A stretch of 64,000 nucleotides of DNA from Afipia sp. Root123D2 (lineage in GTDB: Bacteria > Pseudomonadota > Alphaproteobacteria > Rhizobiales > Xanthobacteraceae): NCBI RefSeq assembly GCF_001425835.1, contig NZ_LMDP01000001.1:1179476-1243475 (forward strand), read 5' to 3'. Under the pieces are notes generated by a model, which ran no database searches, had not been told where the DNA came from, and worked only from the letters and a program-made list of their open reading frames with translations. This document shows, piece after piece, positions 44,972 to 55,528 of this stretch. Made by a program: the position numbers and the translations under genes. Each line of letters starts with the position of its first letter. The stretch's first letter is position 1.

Positions 44972-47047
44972 ATGACCAAGATTCTCGTTGACGGAAAAGA
45001 GATCGACGTTCCGGCGGAGTACACGCTGCTGCAGGCGTGCGAAGCCGCCGGCGCTGAGATTCCGCGCTTCTGCTACCACGAACGGCTGTCGATCGCCGGC
45101 AACTGCCGCATGTGCCTCGTCGAGGTCGCGGGTTCGCCGAAGCCGGTGGCAAGCTGCGCCTGGGGCGTGCGCGACTGCCGTCCCGGTCCGAATGGCGAAT
45201 TGCCGTCGGTCAAGACCCGCTCGCCGATGGTGAAGAAGGCGCGCGAAGGCGTGATGGAATTCCTGCTCATCAACCATCCGCTCGATTGCCCGATCTGCGA
45301 TCAGGGCGGCGAGTGCGATTTGCAGGATCAGGCGATGGGCTACGGCGTCGACACCAGCCGTTTCGCCGAGAACAAGCGTGCGGTCGAGGACAAGTATCTC
45401 GGCGCGCTGGTCAAGACCTCGATGACCCGCTGTATCCAGTGCACGCGCTGCGTCCGCTTTTCCACCGAAGTCTGCGGCGTGCCGGAGATGGGCCTGATCA
45501 GCCGCGGCGAGGATGTCGAGATCACCACCTATCTCGAAAGCGCTTTGACGTCCGAGTTGCAGGGCAACCTCGTCGATATCTGCCCGGTCGGCGCGCTGAC
45601 CTCGAAGCCTTATGCCTTCGCAGCCCGTCCGTGGGAGCTTGGCAAGACCCAGTCGATCGACGTTATGGACGCGGTCGGCTCGGCGATCCGCGTCGATACC
45701 CGCGGCCGCGAGGTGATGCGCATCCTGCCGCGCGTCAATGAGGCGGTGAACGAGGAATGGATTTCCGACAAGACCCGTCACATTGTCGACGGCCTGCGTA
45801 CCCAGCGCCTCGACCGTCCGTACATCCGCGAGAACGGCAAGTTGCGCGCGGCATCGTGGACCGAAGCGTTCGCGGCGATTGCAGCCAAGGTTGCGCGATC
45901 CGACGGCAAGCGCATCGGCGCCATCGCGGGCGATCTTGCTGCTACTGAGGATATGTTTGCGCTGAAGGAACTGCTCGCGAAATGCGGTTCGGCCAATCTC
46001 GCGGTTCAGCAAGGCGCGGCATTCGATCCGAAGGCCGGCCGCGCGTCCTACATTTTCAACCCGACCATTGCCGGGATTGAGCAGGCCGATGCGCTGCTGA
46101 TCGTCGGCTCCAATCCGCGCAAGGAAGCCGCCGTTCTCAACGCGCGCATCCGCAAGCGCTGGCGCACCGGCCAGCTCAAGATCGGCATGATCGGCGAGAA
46201 GGCCGACCTCACGTATAAATACGAGCACATCGGCGCGGGCGTGGACACGCTTGGCGAACTCGCCGCCGGCAAGCATTCGTTCGCGGACGTCCTCAAGACC
46301 GCCAAGACCCCGATCGTCCTGGTCGGCTCCGGTGCGTTCGGCCGTCATGACGGCGCGGCGGTGCTTGCGGCTGCGGCGAAACTTGCGACCGATCTCGGCG
46401 CGATCAAGGACGGCTGGAACGGTTTCGCGGTGCTGCACAGTGCGGCGTCCACGGTCGGAGCGCTCGACATCGGCTTTGTGCCGGGCGAGGGCGGGTTGAC
46501 TGCCGCGCAGATGACCGCGTTCGGCACGCTCGACGTGCTGTTCTCGTTGGGCGCGGATGAGATCGAAGCCGCTGACGGCACCTTCGTCGTTTACATCGGC
46601 ACTCACGGCGACCGTGGCGCGCATCGCGCCGACGTGATCCTGCCGGGCGCGGCCTACACCGAAAAATCCGGCCTCTACGTCAACACCGAAGGCCGCGTCC
46701 AGATGGCGAACCGTGCCGGCTTTCCGCCGGGCGAGGCGCGCGAGGATTGGGCGATCGTCCGCGCGCTGTCGGAAACGCTCGGCAAGAAGCTGCCGTTCGA
46801 TTCACTGGCGCAGCTGCGGCAGGCGCTGTTCAAAGCGGTGCCGCATCTGATGCGCATCGACCAGATCGCGGCGGCCGATGCTGCGGGCGTCGGCGCGCTG
46901 GCGAAGCGCGGCGGCAATCTCGAAAAGACCGCGTTCAAGAACGCAATCTCTGATTTCTATCTGACCAACCCCATCGCGCGGGCATCCGCGGTGATGGCCG
47001 AATGCTCGCGTCTCGCTTCCGGGCAGACGCTGGCGGCGGCGGAGTGA
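44972..47047 (+). CDS. nuoG: NADH-quinone oxidoreductase subunit G
   Basis: A 691-residue 75-kDa family subunit. The N-terminal ferredoxin-like domain binds N1b with cysteines in [20 protein letters not shown]. The His/Cys region [20 protein letters not shown] holds N5, and [21 protein letters not shown] (in two parts) holds N4. The rest is a molybdopterin-oxidoreductase-like domain without the cofactor, including [21 protein letters not shown] three bases upstream is an alternative start. It is a normal alphaproteobacterial length, shorter than the E. coli protein. Confidence 0.98.
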   Translation: MTKILVDGKEIDVPAEYTLLQACEAAGAEIPRFCYHERLSIAGNCRMCLVEVAGSPKPVASCAWGVRDCRPGPNGELPSVKTRSPMVKKAREGVMEFLLINHPLDCPICDQGGECDLQDQAMGYGVDTSRFAENKRAVEDKYLGALVKTSMTRCIQCTRCVRFSTEVCGVPEMGLISRGEDVEITTYLESALTSELQGNLVDICPVGALTSKPYAFAARPWELGKTQSIDVMDAVGSAIRVDTRGREVMRILPRVNEAVNEEWISDKTRHIVDGLRTQRLDRPYIRENGKLRAASWTEAFAAIAAKVARSDGKRIGAIAGDLAATEDMFALKELLAKCGSANLAVQQGAAFDPKAGRASYIFNPTIAGIEQADALLIVGSNPRKEAAVLNARIRKRWRTGQLKIGMIGEKADLTYKYEHIGAGVDTLGELAAGKHSFADVLKTAKTPIVLVGSGAFGRHDGAAVLAAAAKLATDLGAIKDGWNGFAVLHSAASTVGALDIGFVPGEGGLTAAQMTAFGTLDVLFSLGADEIEAADGTFVVYIGTHGDRGAHRADVILPGAAYTEKSGLYVNTEGRVQMANRAGFPPGEAREDWAIVRALSETLGKKLPFDSLAQLRQALFKAVPHLMRIDQIAAADAAGVGALAKRGGNLEKTAFKNAISDFYLTNPIARASAVMAECSRLASGQTLAAAE

Positions 47048-47051
47048 CGTG

Positions 47052-48122
47052 ATGGCTGAATTTTTCGCAAGCTCTGCCTGGACCGACTACCTCTGGCCGC
47101 TGATCGTCATGCTGGCGCAGAGCCTGTTGCTCCTCGTCGTGCTGCTGATCGCGATCGCCTACATCCTGCTCGCCGACCGCAAGATCTGGGCGGCGGTGCA
47201 GATCCGGCGCGGCCCCAACGTGGTCGGGCCATGGGGATTGCTGCAATCGTTCGCGGACCTTTTGAAGTTCGTGCTCAAGGAGCCGACGATCCCAGCCGGT
47301 GCCAACAAGGGCGTGTTCCTGCTGGCGCCGTTGGTGACCTGCGTGCTCGCGCTCGCCGCCTGGGCGGTGATCCCGGTCAATCTCAACTGGGTGATCGCCG
47401 ACATCAATGTCGGCATCCTCTACATCTTTGCGATCTCGTCGCTGTCGATCTACGGCATCATCATGGCCGGCTGGTCGTCGAACTCGAAGTATCCGTTCCT
47501 CGCGGCGCTTCGCTCGGCGGCACAGATGGTGTCCTACGAAGTCTCGATCGGCTTTGTCATCATCACCGTTCTGCTCTGTGTCGGTTCGCTGAATCTCACG
47601 GCCATCGTCGAGGCGCAGCACACCAAGGGCCTTGCCAATCTGATCGGCCTGCCGTGGCTGACCTTCCTGAACTGGTACTGGCTGCCGCTGCTGCCGATGT
47701 TCGTGATCTTCTATGTCTCGGCGCTGGCGGAAACCAACCGTCCGCCGTTCGATCTCGTCGAAGCGGAATCCGAACTGGTCGCCGGCTTCATGGTCGAGTA
47801 CGGCTCGACGCCATACCTGTTGTTCATGCTCGGCGAATACGTCGCGATCTGCACGATGTGCGCAATGGGCGCGATCCTGTTCATGGGCGGCTGGCTGCCG
47901 CCGATTGACCTGCCGCCGTTCAACTGGGTGCCGGGCGTGATCTGGTTCTCGCTGAAACTGTTCTTCATGTTCTTCATGATCGCCATGGCGAAGGCGATCG
48001 TGCCGCGCTACCGCTACGACCAGCTCATGCGGCTGGGCTGGAAGGTGTTTCTCCCGATTTCGCTGGCGATGGTCGTGATCGTCGCGGGTGTGCTGCAATT
48101 CGCGGGTCTTGCCCCGCAATGA
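47052..48122 (+). CDS. nuoH: NADH-quinone oxidoreductase subunit H
   Basis: A 356-residue eight-to-nine-helix membrane subunit that joins the two arms and shapes the quinone channel. Signatures are [34 protein letters not shown] and [20 protein letters not shown], the last holding conserved acidic residues for proton coupling. It follows nuoG after four bases and is followed by nuoI after seven. Confidence 0.98.
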   Translation: MAEFFASSAWTDYLWPLIVMLAQSLLLLVVLLIAIAYILLADRKIWAAVQIRRGPNVVGPWGLLQSFADLLKFVLKEPTIPAGANKGVFLLAPLVTCVLALAAWAVIPVNLNWVIADINVGILYIFAISSLSIYGIIMAGWSSNSKYPFLAALRSAAQMVSYEVSIGFVIITVLLCVGSLNLTAIVEAQHTKGLANLIGLPWLTFLNWYWLPLLPMFVIFYVSALAETNRPPFDLVEAESELVAGFMVEYGSTPYLLFMLGEYVAICTMCAMGAILFMGGWLPPIDLPPFNWVPGVIWFSLKLFFMFFMIAMAKAIVPRYRYDQLMRLGWKVFLPISLAMVVIVAGVLQFAGLAPQ

Positions 48123-48129
48123 GGTCGTC

Positions 48130-48618
48130 ATGGGTATAGCAACCGCAGCTAATTCGCTTCTGCTGAAAGAGTTCGCCGCAGCCTTCGTGCTGACGATGCG
48201 CTATTTCTTCAAGCCGAAGCCGACGCTGAACTATCCGTTCGAGAAAGGGCCAATCTCGCCGCGCTTTCGCGGTGAGCATGCGCTGCGCCGTTATCCGAAC
48301 GGCGAGGAACGCTGCATCGCATGCAAGCTGTGCGAGGCGATCTGCCCGGCGCAGGCCATCACCATCGAAGCCGGCCCGCGCCGCAACGATGGCACCCGCC
48401 GCACCGTGCGCTACGACATCGACATGGTGAAGTGCATCTATTGCGGACTGTGCCAGGAGGCCTGTCCGGTCGATGCCATCGTGGAGGGACCGAACTTCGA
48501 GTTCGCCACCGAGACCCGCGAGGAACTCTATTATGACAAGGCGAAGCTGCTCGCCAACGGCGACCGCTGGGAGCGGGAGATCGCCAAGAACATCGCGCTC
48601 GACGCGCCGTACCGGTAA
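48130..48618 (+). CDS. nuoI: NADH-quinone oxidoreductase subunit I
   Basis: A 162-residue TYKY-type subunit with two [4Fe-4S] clusters (N6a, N6b). The two cysteine motifs are [16 protein letters not shown] and [16 protein letters not shown]. The N-terminal amphipathic part ([16 protein letters not shown]) contacts the membrane arm. A longer in-frame start upstream lies within nuoH and was rejected. Length is standard for alphaproteobacteria. Confidence 0.98.
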   Translation: MGIATAANSLLLKEFAAAFVLTMRYFFKPKPTLNYPFEKGPISPRFRGEHALRRYPNGEERCIACKLCEAICPAQAITIEAGPRRNDGTRRTVRYDIDMVKCIYCGLCQEACPVDAIVEGPNFEFATETREELYYDKAKLLANGDRWEREIAKNIALDAPYR

Positions 48619-48627
48619 GGCTGACGC

Positions 48628-49263
48628 ATGATCCCCGCGCTGTTCTTTTACCTGTTTGCCGGCGTCTGCGTCGCCTCGGCCGTGATGGTCGTGACGTCGC
48701 GCAACCCCGTGCACTCGGTGCTGTTCCTGATCCTCGCCTTCGTCAACGCGGCGGGACTGTTCGTGCTGCTCGGCGCCGAATTCCTGGCGATGATCCTTGT
48801 CGTCGTCTATGTCGGCGCGGTGGCGGTGCTGTTCCTGTTCGTCATCATGATGCTCGATGTCGATTTCGCCGAACTGCGTCAGGGATTCCTTGAATACATG
48901 CCGTTCGGCCTGCTGATCGGCGGAATATTCCTCGCCGAGCTGCTGCTGGTCGTCGGCGGCTGGGTGATTTCGCCGACGATTTCCAAATCGATCACCGCAC
49001 CGATTTCGGCCACGATGAGCAATACCGAAGCCATCGGCATGGTGCTTTATACGCGCTACATCCATTACTTCCAGCTCGCGGGCCTGGTTCTGCTGGTGGC
49101 GATGATTGGTGCGATCGTGCTGACGCTGCGTCACAAGGCGAGCGTCAAGCGTCAGGTCGTCAGCGTGCAGAACGCGCGCAGCAAGGCGACCGCAATGGCG
49201 ATGCGCAAGGTCACGCCGGGCCAGGGATTGCAGGACACCGACGCAGGGGAGTGGGTGCAATGA
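48628..49263 (+). CDS. nuoJ: NADH-quinone oxidoreductase subunit J
   Basis: A 211-residue membrane subunit with five helices. [20 protein letters not shown] and [20 protein letters not shown] with the following MLDVDF are family landmarks; the second contains the pi-bulge helix. A polar tail of about 40 residues is rich in Lys, Arg and Gln. Its TGA overlaps the ATG of nuoK. Confidence 0.97.
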   Translation: MIPALFFYLFAGVCVASAVMVVTSRNPVHSVLFLILAFVNAAGLFVLLGAEFLAMILVVVYVGAVAVLFLFVIMMLDVDFAELRQGFLEYMPFGLLIGGIFLAELLLVVGGWVISPTISKSITAPISATMSNTEAIGMVLYTRYIHYFQLAGLVLLVAMIGAIVLTLRHKASVKRQVVSVQNARSKATAMAMRKVTPGQGLQDTDAGEWVQ

Positions 49264-49568
49264 CGATCGGTCTTGGCCATTATCTCGCCGTCGGGGCGAT
49301 CCTGTTCACGACCGGCATCCTCGGTATTTTTCTCAACCGCAAGAACGTCATCGTTCTCCTGATGTCGATCGAGTTAATCCTGCTCTCGGTCAACATCAAC
49401 CTCGTGGCGTTCTCGAGTTTTCTCAATGACATTGTGGGGCAGATTTTCGCGCTACTGGTGCTGACGGTGGCGGCAGCGGAAGCGGCGATCGGCCTTGCTG
49501 TGCTGGTGGTGTTCTTCCGCATTCGCGGTTCGATTGCGGTTGAGGACATCAACCTGATGAAGGGCTGA
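49260..49568 (+). CDS. nuoK: NADH-quinone oxidoreductase subunit K
   Basis: A 102-residue three-helix subunit, MrpC-like. Two conserved membrane glutamates lie in [17 protein letters not shown] and [16 protein letters not shown], which are part of the proton path. It starts within the nuoJ stop (ATGA). The gap to nuoL is 112 bases, far longer than other gaps in the operon, and contains a palindromic repeat. Confidence 0.97.
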   Translation: MTIGLGHYLAVGAILFTTGILGIFLNRKNVIVLLMSIELILLSVNINLVAFSSFLNDIVGQIFALLVLTVAAAEAAIGLAVLVVFFRIRGSIAVEDINLMKG

Positions 49569-49571
49569 GCA

Positions 49572-49616
49572 GCATGATCCCGAAAAGTGGGAACCGGTTT
49601 TCGGATCAGATCATGC
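49572..49616. repeat. RIME-like palindromic repeat between nuoK and nuoL
   Basis: Outer arms GCATGATC and GATCATGC are perfectly complementary, with inner arms CCGAAAA and TTTTCGG and an AACCGG centre region. This closely matches the short palindromic elements that I know from intergenic regions of Rhizobium and Bradyrhizobium-group genomes. It lies inside an operon and would form a hairpin in the nuo transcript just before nuoL. Confidence 0.8.
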
Positions 49617-49680
49617 TCGAGATAAAGGGCAGGCGGAGCGTTGCCGGTTGGACCGCAACGTTCCACGCGGGAATGTTATC

Positions 49681-51750
49681 ATGATCGAGGCCATCGTTTT
49701 TCTGCCGCTCATCGGCGCGCTGCTTGCAGGCGCGATCACGATCGTGGGCGCCCACTCGCGCAACCCCAGCGGCGACGAAATGGATCATGCCGATCATGGG
49801 GACGGCCATGCCGCCGCTGCTCATGACGATCATGCTCACGGTGATCACGGTCACGACGACCACGACCATCCGGTCGAGCCGCCGGCGGCCGGTTCACGAA
49901 CGGCTGAAGTCATCACAACGGCGCTGCTGCTGATTTCGGCGGCGCTGTCATGGGTCGCGTTCGTCGATGTCGGCCTGATGCATCACGACGTGCGGGTGCA
50001 ACTGTTCAGCTGGATCAGCTCCGGCGATCTCAAGGTGAACTGGACGCTGCGGGTCGACACCCTGACGGCGGTGATGCTGGTGGTGGTGACCACGGTGTCG
50101 TCGCTCGTGCACATGTATTCCATCGGCTACATGCATGAAGACCCGAACCGTCCGCGGTTCATGGCCTATCTGTCGCTGTTCACCTTTGCGATGCTGATGC
50201 TGGTGACCGCCGACAACCTCGTGCAGCTGTTCTTCGGCTGGGAAGGCGTCGGCCTCGCAAGCTACTTGCTGATCGGCTTCTGGTTCCAGAAACCGTCGGC
50301 CAACGCCGCGGCGATCAAGGCGTTCGTCGTCAACCGCGTCGGCGACTTCGGCTTCGCGCTCGGCATCTTCGCGATTTTCGCGCTGGTCGGTTCGACCGAT
50401 TTCGAAACCATCTTCGCCGGTGCGCCGGGCCTCGTCGGCAAGACCATTCCGTTCTTCCACTGGAACGTCGACGCGCTGACGCTGACCTGCCTGCTGCTGT
50501 TCATGGGCGCGATGGGCAAGTCCGCCCAGTTCCTGCTGCACACCTGGCTGCCGGACGCGATGGAAGGCCCGACCCCGGTGTCGGCGCTGATTCATGCCGC
50601 GACCATGGTCACAGCCGGCGTGTTCATGGTCGCGCGGCTGTCGCCATTGTTCGAACTTGCGCCGAACGCGCAGGCGTTCGTGATGTTCATCGGCGCCACC
50701 ACGGCGCTGTTCGCCGCGACCATCGGCCTCGTGCAGAACGACATCAAGCGCATCGTCGCCTATTCGACCTGTTCGCAGCTCGGCTACATGTTTGTGGCAA
50801 TGGGGGCGGGGGCCTATTCGGTCGGCATCTTCCACCTGTTCACCCACGCCTTCTTCAAGGCGCTGCTGTTCCTCGGCTCCGGCTCGGTGATCCACGCGAT
50901 GCACCACGAGCAGGACATCCGCCACATGGGCGGCCTGAAGGACCGGATTCCCTTCACCTATACGGTGATGGTGATCGGCACACTGGCGCTGACCGGTTTC
51001 CCGCTGACAGCCGGTTATTTCTCCAAGGATGCGATCATCGAATCGTCGTTCGTGGCGCACAATCCGTTCGCGCTCTACGGTTTCCTGTGCACCGTGATCG
51101 CCGCCGGACTGACCTCGTTCTACTCCTGGCGTCTGATCTTCAAGACTTTCCACGGCCAACCGCATGATCGTCATCACTATGAGGCGGCGCACGAAAGCCC
51201 GTTCGTGATGCTGATCCCGCTGGCGGTGCTCGCGATGGGATCGGTGCTGGCCGGCTTCCCGTTCAAGGAGCTGTTCGCCGGACACGGCATCGGAGAGTTC
51301 TTCCGTGAATCGATCAAGATGAACCCGCACGTCATCGAAGAGATGCACCACATCCCCGGCTGGATCGCGTTCTCGCCGACGGTGATGATGGTGATCGGCT
51401 TCCTGGTGTCGTGGCTGTTCTACATCCGCCGGCCGTACCTGCCGGTCGAACTCGCGAACCAGCACCAGATGCTCTACAAATTCCTGCTCAACAAATGGTA
51501 CTTCGACGAACTGTACGATGCGATTTTCGTGCGGCCGGCGTTATGGATCGGGCGTTTGTTCTGGAAGAAGGGCGACGGCTCCATCATCGACGGCTTCGGA
51601 CCGGATGGTGTTTCGGCGCGCGTGCTTGATGTGACGCGCAATGTCGTCCGCATCCAGACCGGCTATCTCTATCACTATGCCTTCGCGATGCTGATCGGCG
51701 TCGCCGGGCTGATCACCTGGTTTATGTTCGGTCTTGGGGGCCAGCAATGA
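49681..51750 (+). CDS. nuoL: NADH-quinone oxidoreductase subunit L, with His/Asp-rich loop
   Basis: A 689-residue antiporter-like subunit with about 16 helices and the long lateral C-terminal helix. The core holds [19 protein letters not shown] with the conserved Glu, [20 protein letters not shown] with the conserved Lys, and [15 protein letters not shown] with conserved His. Between helix 1 and helix 2 is an insertion (residues 32-63) with ten His and ten Asp. The start [17 protein letters not shown] fits the family; an upstream in-frame ATG was rejected. It overlaps nuoM by four bases. Confidence 0.98.
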   Translation: MIEAIVFLPLIGALLAGAITIVGAHSRNPSGDEMDHADHGDGHAAAAHDDHAHGDHGHDDHDHPVEPPAAGSRTAEVITTALLLISAALSWVAFVDVGLMHHDVRVQLFSWISSGDLKVNWTLRVDTLTAVMLVVVTTVSSLVHMYSIGYMHEDPNRPRFMAYLSLFTFAMLMLVTADNLVQLFFGWEGVGLASYLLIGFWFQKPSANAAAIKAFVVNRVGDFGFALGIFAIFALVGSTDFETIFAGAPGLVGKTIPFFHWNVDALTLTCLLLFMGAMGKSAQFLLHTWLPDAMEGPTPVSALIHAATMVTAGVFMVARLSPLFELAPNAQAFVMFIGATTALFAATIGLVQNDIKRIVAYSTCSQLGYMFVAMGAGAYSVGIFHLFTHAFFKALLFLGSGSVIHAMHHEQDIRHMGGLKDRIPFTYTVMVIGTLALTGFPLTAGYFSKDAIIESSFVAHNPFALYGFLCTVIAAGLTSFYSWRLIFKTFHGQPHDRHHYEAAHESPFVMLIPLAVLAMGSVLAGFPFKELFAGHGIGEFFRESIKMNPHVIEEMHHIPGWIAFSPTVMMVIGFLVSWLFYIRRPYLPVELANQHQMLYKFLLNKWYFDELYDAIFVRPALWIGRLFWKKGDGSIIDGFGPDGVSARVLDVTRNVVRIQTGYLYHYAFAMLIGVAGLITWFMFGLGGQQ

Positions 51751-53258
51751 CGACCTGGCCCATCCTTTCCGTAGTCACCTTCCTGCCGGCTGTCGGCGCA
51801 CTGCTGCTTTATCTGCTGGCGCGGGGGCGGGACGAAGCCGCCGACCGCAACGCGCGCTGGATCGCGCTGTGGACGACGGTCGTTAACTTCGCCGTCTCCC
51901 TCATCCTGGTGGCGCGGTTCGATCCGTCGCAGGCCGGTTTTCAGTTTGTCGAGAAGGCGCCCTGGCTCGCCAACACCATCGGCTATCACATGGGCGTCGA
52001 CGGCATTTCACTGCCGTTCGTGATCCTCACCACCGCGTTGATGCCGTTCTGCATCCTCGCGAGCTGGAAGTCGGTGCAACTGCGCGTGCGCGAATACATG
52101 ATGGCGTTTCTGGTGCTCGAAACGCTGATGATCGGCACGTTCTCGGCGCTCGATCTCGTGCTGTTCTACCTGTTCTTCGAAGGCGGCCTGATCCCGATGT
52201 TCCTGATCATCGGCGTCTGGGGCGGCCCGCGCCGAGTCTATGCCAGCTTCAAGTTCTTCCTTTATACGCTGCTCGGCTCGGTGCTGATGCTGCTCGCCAT
52301 CATGGCGCTGTACTGGAATGCCGGGACCACCGACATCCCGACGCTGATGCACACCGCCGTGCCGCGTAACCTTCAGACGTGGGCGTGGCTCGCGTTCTTC
52401 GCCTCGTTCGCGGTCAAGATGCCGATGTGGCCGGTCCACACCTGGCTGCCGGATGCGCACGTCGAGGCGCCGACCGCAGGCTCCGTGGTGCTGGCGGCTA
52501 TCCTGTTGAAAATGGGCGGCTACGGCTTCCTGCGCTTCTCGCTGCCGATGTTCCCGCTGGCGTCGCATGACTTCGCGCCGCTGATCTTCACCCTGTCGGC
52601 AATCGCGATCATCTACACCTCGCTGGTCGCGCTGGTGCAGCAGGACATGAAGAAGCTGATCGCCTATTCGTCGGTCGCACATATGGGCTTCGTGACGATG
52701 GGCATTTTCGCCGGCACCATGCAGGGCGTCGCAGGCGGCGTGTTCCAGATGGTGTCGCACGGCATCGTGTCGGGCGCGCTCTTCCTCTGCGTCGGCGTCA
52801 TCTACGACCGCATGCACACCCGCGAGATCGCCGCCTATGGCGGTCTGGTCAACCGGATGCCGCTCTATGCGGTGGTGTTCCTCACCTTCACGATGGCCAA
52901 TGTCGGCCTGCCCGGAACGTCCGGCTTCGTCGGTGAATTCTTGACGTTGCTGGGCACCTTCAAGGTTTCGCTGCCGACCGCGTTCTTCGCGACGCTCGGC
53001 GTGATCCTGTCGGCGGCTTATGCGTTGTGGCTCTATCGCAAGGTTGTGTTCGGCACGCTCGACAAGCCGTCGCTGGCCGGCATCAAGGATCTGACATTCC
53101 GCGAGATCATCATTCTGGCGCCGTTTCTCATTCTGACGATCCTGTTCGGCGTCTATCCGGCGCCGGTGCTCGATATGTCGGCGGCGTCGGTGCAGCAACT
53201 CGTGACCAACTACAATCAGGCGGTATCTGTCGTGAAGGCAGCCGCGCTGTTGCACTGA
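51747..53258 (+). CDS. nuoM: NADH-quinone oxidoreductase subunit M
   Basis: A 503-residue antiporter-like subunit with about 14 helices. [20 protein letters not shown] carries the conserved Glu, and [20 protein letters not shown] the conserved Lys and His region. [19 protein letters not shown] is a second proton-channel landmark. The ATG overlaps the nuoL stop (ATGA), and nuoN follows after 25 bases. Confidence 0.98.
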   Translation: MTTWPILSVVTFLPAVGALLLYLLARGRDEAADRNARWIALWTTVVNFAVSLILVARFDPSQAGFQFVEKAPWLANTIGYHMGVDGISLPFVILTTALMPFCILASWKSVQLRVREYMMAFLVLETLMIGTFSALDLVLFYLFFEGGLIPMFLIIGVWGGPRRVYASFKFFLYTLLGSVLMLLAIMALYWNAGTTDIPTLMHTAVPRNLQTWAWLAFFASFAVKMPMWPVHTWLPDAHVEAPTAGSVVLAAILLKMGGYGFLRFSLPMFPLASHDFAPLIFTLSAIAIIYTSLVALVQQDMKKLIAYSSVAHMGFVTMGIFAGTMQGVAGGVFQMVSHGIVSGALFLCVGVIYDRMHTREIAAYGGLVNRMPLYAVVFLTFTMANVGLPGTSGFVGEFLTLLGTFKVSLPTAFFATLGVILSAAYALWLYRKVVFGTLDKPSLAGIKDLTFREIIILAPFLILTILFGVYPAPVLDMSAASVQQLVTNYNQAVSVVKAAALLH

Positions 53259-53283
53259 GCGCAACAGGTCAGGACAGGGCGCT

Positions 53284-54717
53284 ATGAATTTGAACGTTGC
53301 AGGGTATTCGCTGCTTCCGGTGATACCGGAGATCGTGCTGGCCGTTGGCGCCATGCTCCTGCTGATGCTGGGAGCGTATCGCGGCCAGCGCACGGTTGGG
53401 ACGGTGACCGCACTCGCGGCGGCTCTCCTTGTCGTGACGGGAGCCCTGGTGTTGTGGCTTCCCGCTGGAAAGCTGACGACCTTCGGCGGCAGCTTCATCC
53501 TCGATGATTATGCCCGCTTCCTGAAGATCCTGGCGCTGATCGGTTCCGTCGTCACGCTGATCCTGTCGCGCGGCTTCCTCGCCGAACAGGCGAAGATTTT
53601 CGAGTATTCCATTCTGGTGACGCTCTCGACCGTCGGCATGATGGTGCTGATTTCGGCCGCCGATCTCATCACGTTCTATCTCGGTTTCGAACTGATGAGC
53701 CTTGCGCTGTATGTGGTTGCGGCGAGCCATCGCGATAACGCCAAGTCCACCGAAGCCGGCCTGAAGTATTTCGTCCTTGGCGCGCTGTCGTCGGGCATGA
53801 TGCTGTACGGTGCATCGCTGATCTACGGCTTCACCGGAACGGTGAATTTTGCCGGCATCGCGGCCGTGGCCAAAACCGGCAGCATCGGTGTGCTGTTCGG
53901 CATCGTCTTCCTGCTTGTCGGGCTTTGCTTCAAGATTTCGATCGTGCCGTTCCACATGTGGACGCCTGACGTTTATGAAGGCGCACCGACTCCGGTCACG
54001 GCGTTCTTCGCCTCGGCGCCGAAAGTCGCGGCGATGGCGGTCCTGGTTCGGATCCTGCTCACCGCATTTCCGGCCGTCACCCATGAGTGGCAGCAGATTG
54101 TCGTGTTCGTGTCGATCGCCTCGATGGCGCTCGGCTCTTTCGCGGCCATCGGCCAGAAGAACATCAAGCGCCTGATGGCCTATTCGTCGATCGGCCACAT
54201 GGGCTTCGCGCTGGTCGGCCTTGCGGCCGGAACGGCGGAAGGTGCGCAGGGCGTGCTCGTCTACATCGCCATCTATGTCGCGATGACGCTCGGGTCCTTC
54301 GCGTTCATCCTTGCCTTGAAGCGCAAGGGGCAGGCGGTCGAGCAGATCAGCGATTTCGCGGGCCTGTCGCGCACCAACCCGGTGCTGGCTTTCCTGTTCG
54401 CCATGTTGCTGTTCTCGCTGGCCGGCATTCCGCCGCTCGCGGGCTTCTTCGCCAAGTTTTACGTTTTCCTCGCGGCGATCCATTCCGGCCTGTTCGTGCT
54501 GTCGGTGATCGGCGTTCTGACCAGCGTGGTCGGCGCATTCTACTATCTGGCGATCGTGAAGGTGATGTACTTCGACGAACCGGTCGGTGCGGTCGATCCG
54601 GTGCAGCCGGAACTGCGCACCGTGCTGGCGGTGGCCGGCATCTTCAACATCCTGTTCTGCTTCTATCCAGCGCCTCTGGTCAACGCGGCGACAGTGGCCG
54701 CGAAATCGCTGTTCTGA
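53284..54717 (+). CDS. nuoN: NADH-quinone oxidoreductase subunit N
   Basis: A 477-residue antiporter-like subunit, the last gene of the complex I series. ITFYLGFELMSLALYVVAA carries the conserved Glu, and LCFKISIVPFHMWTPDVYEG the conserved Lys. GQKNIKRLMAYSSIGHMGFA is the usual broken-helix region. birA begins one base after its stop codon. Confidence 0.98.
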   Translation: MNLNVAGYSLLPVIPEIVLAVGAMLLLMLGAYRGQRTVGTVTALAAALLVVTGALVLWLPAGKLTTFGGSFILDDYARFLKILALIGSVVTLILSRGFLAEQAKIFEYSILVTLSTVGMMVLISAADLITFYLGFELMSLALYVVAASHRDNAKSTEAGLKYFVLGALSSGMMLYGASLIYGFTGTVNFAGIAAVAKTGSIGVLFGIVFLLVGLCFKISIVPFHMWTPDVYEGAPTPVTAFFASAPKVAAMAVLVRILLTAFPAVTHEWQQIVVFVSIASMALGSFAAIGQKNIKRLMAYSSIGHMGFALVGLAAGTAEGAQGVLVYIAIYVAMTLGSFAFILALKRKGQAVEQISDFAGLSRTNPVLAFLFAMLLFSLAGIPPLAGFFAKFYVFLAAIHSGLFVLSVIGVLTSVVGAFYYLAIVKVMYFDEPVGAVDPVQPELRTVLAVAGIFNILFCFYPAPLVNAATVAAKSLF

Positions 54718-54718
54718 G

Positions 54719-55528
54719 ATGGCCTTTAGCCTCGGTCCGCGATCACAATCATCCGGCACCCGGCTCGTTGCGTTCGAGAGCATCGGTTCCACCAATGCGG
54801 AAGCGCTTGCGCGGGCAAGGGCCGGAGAGGCCGGTCCGCTATGGCTGGTGACCGATCAGCAGACCGCCGGACGCGGACGCCGCTCGCGTGCATGGGTTTC
54901 GCCGCGCGGCAACCTCGCCGCCAGTATCCTTGAAATCATCGACGTGACGCCCGCCGTCGCCGCCACCCTCGGCTTTGCCGCGGGTCTGGCGCTGGACGCC
55001 GCGTTGCGGCAGGTCAGCATCGAAGCCGCTTTGCGCACGGGCGGTGCAGCCGACTGGGGCTTCGCGCTGAAGTGGCCCAACGATGTTCTGGCCGGACGTG
55101 AGAAGCTGTCCGGCATCCTGCTCGAGGCAGAAGCGGTGGCCGGCGGGCTGGCGATCGTGGTCGGGATGGGCACCAACGTCGTCTCCGCGCCACAAGGCAC
55201 GCCGTATCCGGCGACCTCGCTGGCGGCGCTCGGCATCCAGGTCGGCGCCGAGGATCTGTTTCATGCGCTGTCCGATGCCTGGGCCGAATTCCGCGGCATC
55301 TGGGACGAGGGGCACGGTTTCAGCGAAATTCGCCGCCTGTGGCTCGAGCGCGCGGCCGGTATCGGCGCGCCGATTTCGATTCAGGCCGGTGAGAAATCGG
55401 TCGAAGGTATTTTCGAGACCATCGACGACACTGGTTGCCTGATCCTTAAAACCGACGGCGGCGAGCGTATTTCCATTGCCGCCGGTGATGTTCATTTCGG
55501 CACCGCGCGATCAGCAGGAGCGGCATGA
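54719..55528 (+). CDS. birA: Biotin--[acetyl-CoA-carboxylase] ligase
   Basis: A 269-residue biotin protein ligase that activates biotin with ATP and attaches it to carboxylases. The biotinyl-AMP loop is AGRGRRSRAWVSPRGNLAAS, and LKWPNDVLAGREKLSGILLE is the second signature. There is no N-terminal helix-turn-helix, so it is the non-repressor, monofunctional type. A small SH3-like C-terminal domain follows. It begins one base after nuoN and its stop overlaps the RNase J start, an arrangement that recurs in related alphaproteobacteria. Confidence 0.95.
   Translation: MAFSLGPRSQSSGTRLVAFESIGSTNAEALARARAGEAGPLWLVTDQQTAGRGRRSRAWVSPRGNLAASILEIIDVTPAVAATLGFAAGLALDAALRQVSIEAALRTGGAADWGFALKWPNDVLAGREKLSGILLEAEAVAGGLAIVVGMGTNVVSAPQGTPYPATSLAALGIQVGAEDLFHALSDAWAEFRGIWDEGHGFSEIRRLWLERAAGIGAPISIQAGEKSVEGIFETIDDTGCLILKTDGGERISIAAGDVHFGTARSAGAA

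Noticed and set aside
49948-54795. Three long minus-strand open frames opposite nuoL, nuoM and nuoN
   Set aside because: They mirror strongly conserved membrane subunits and consist of Arg, His, Gln and Asp-rich sequence with no hydrophobic or domain pattern.
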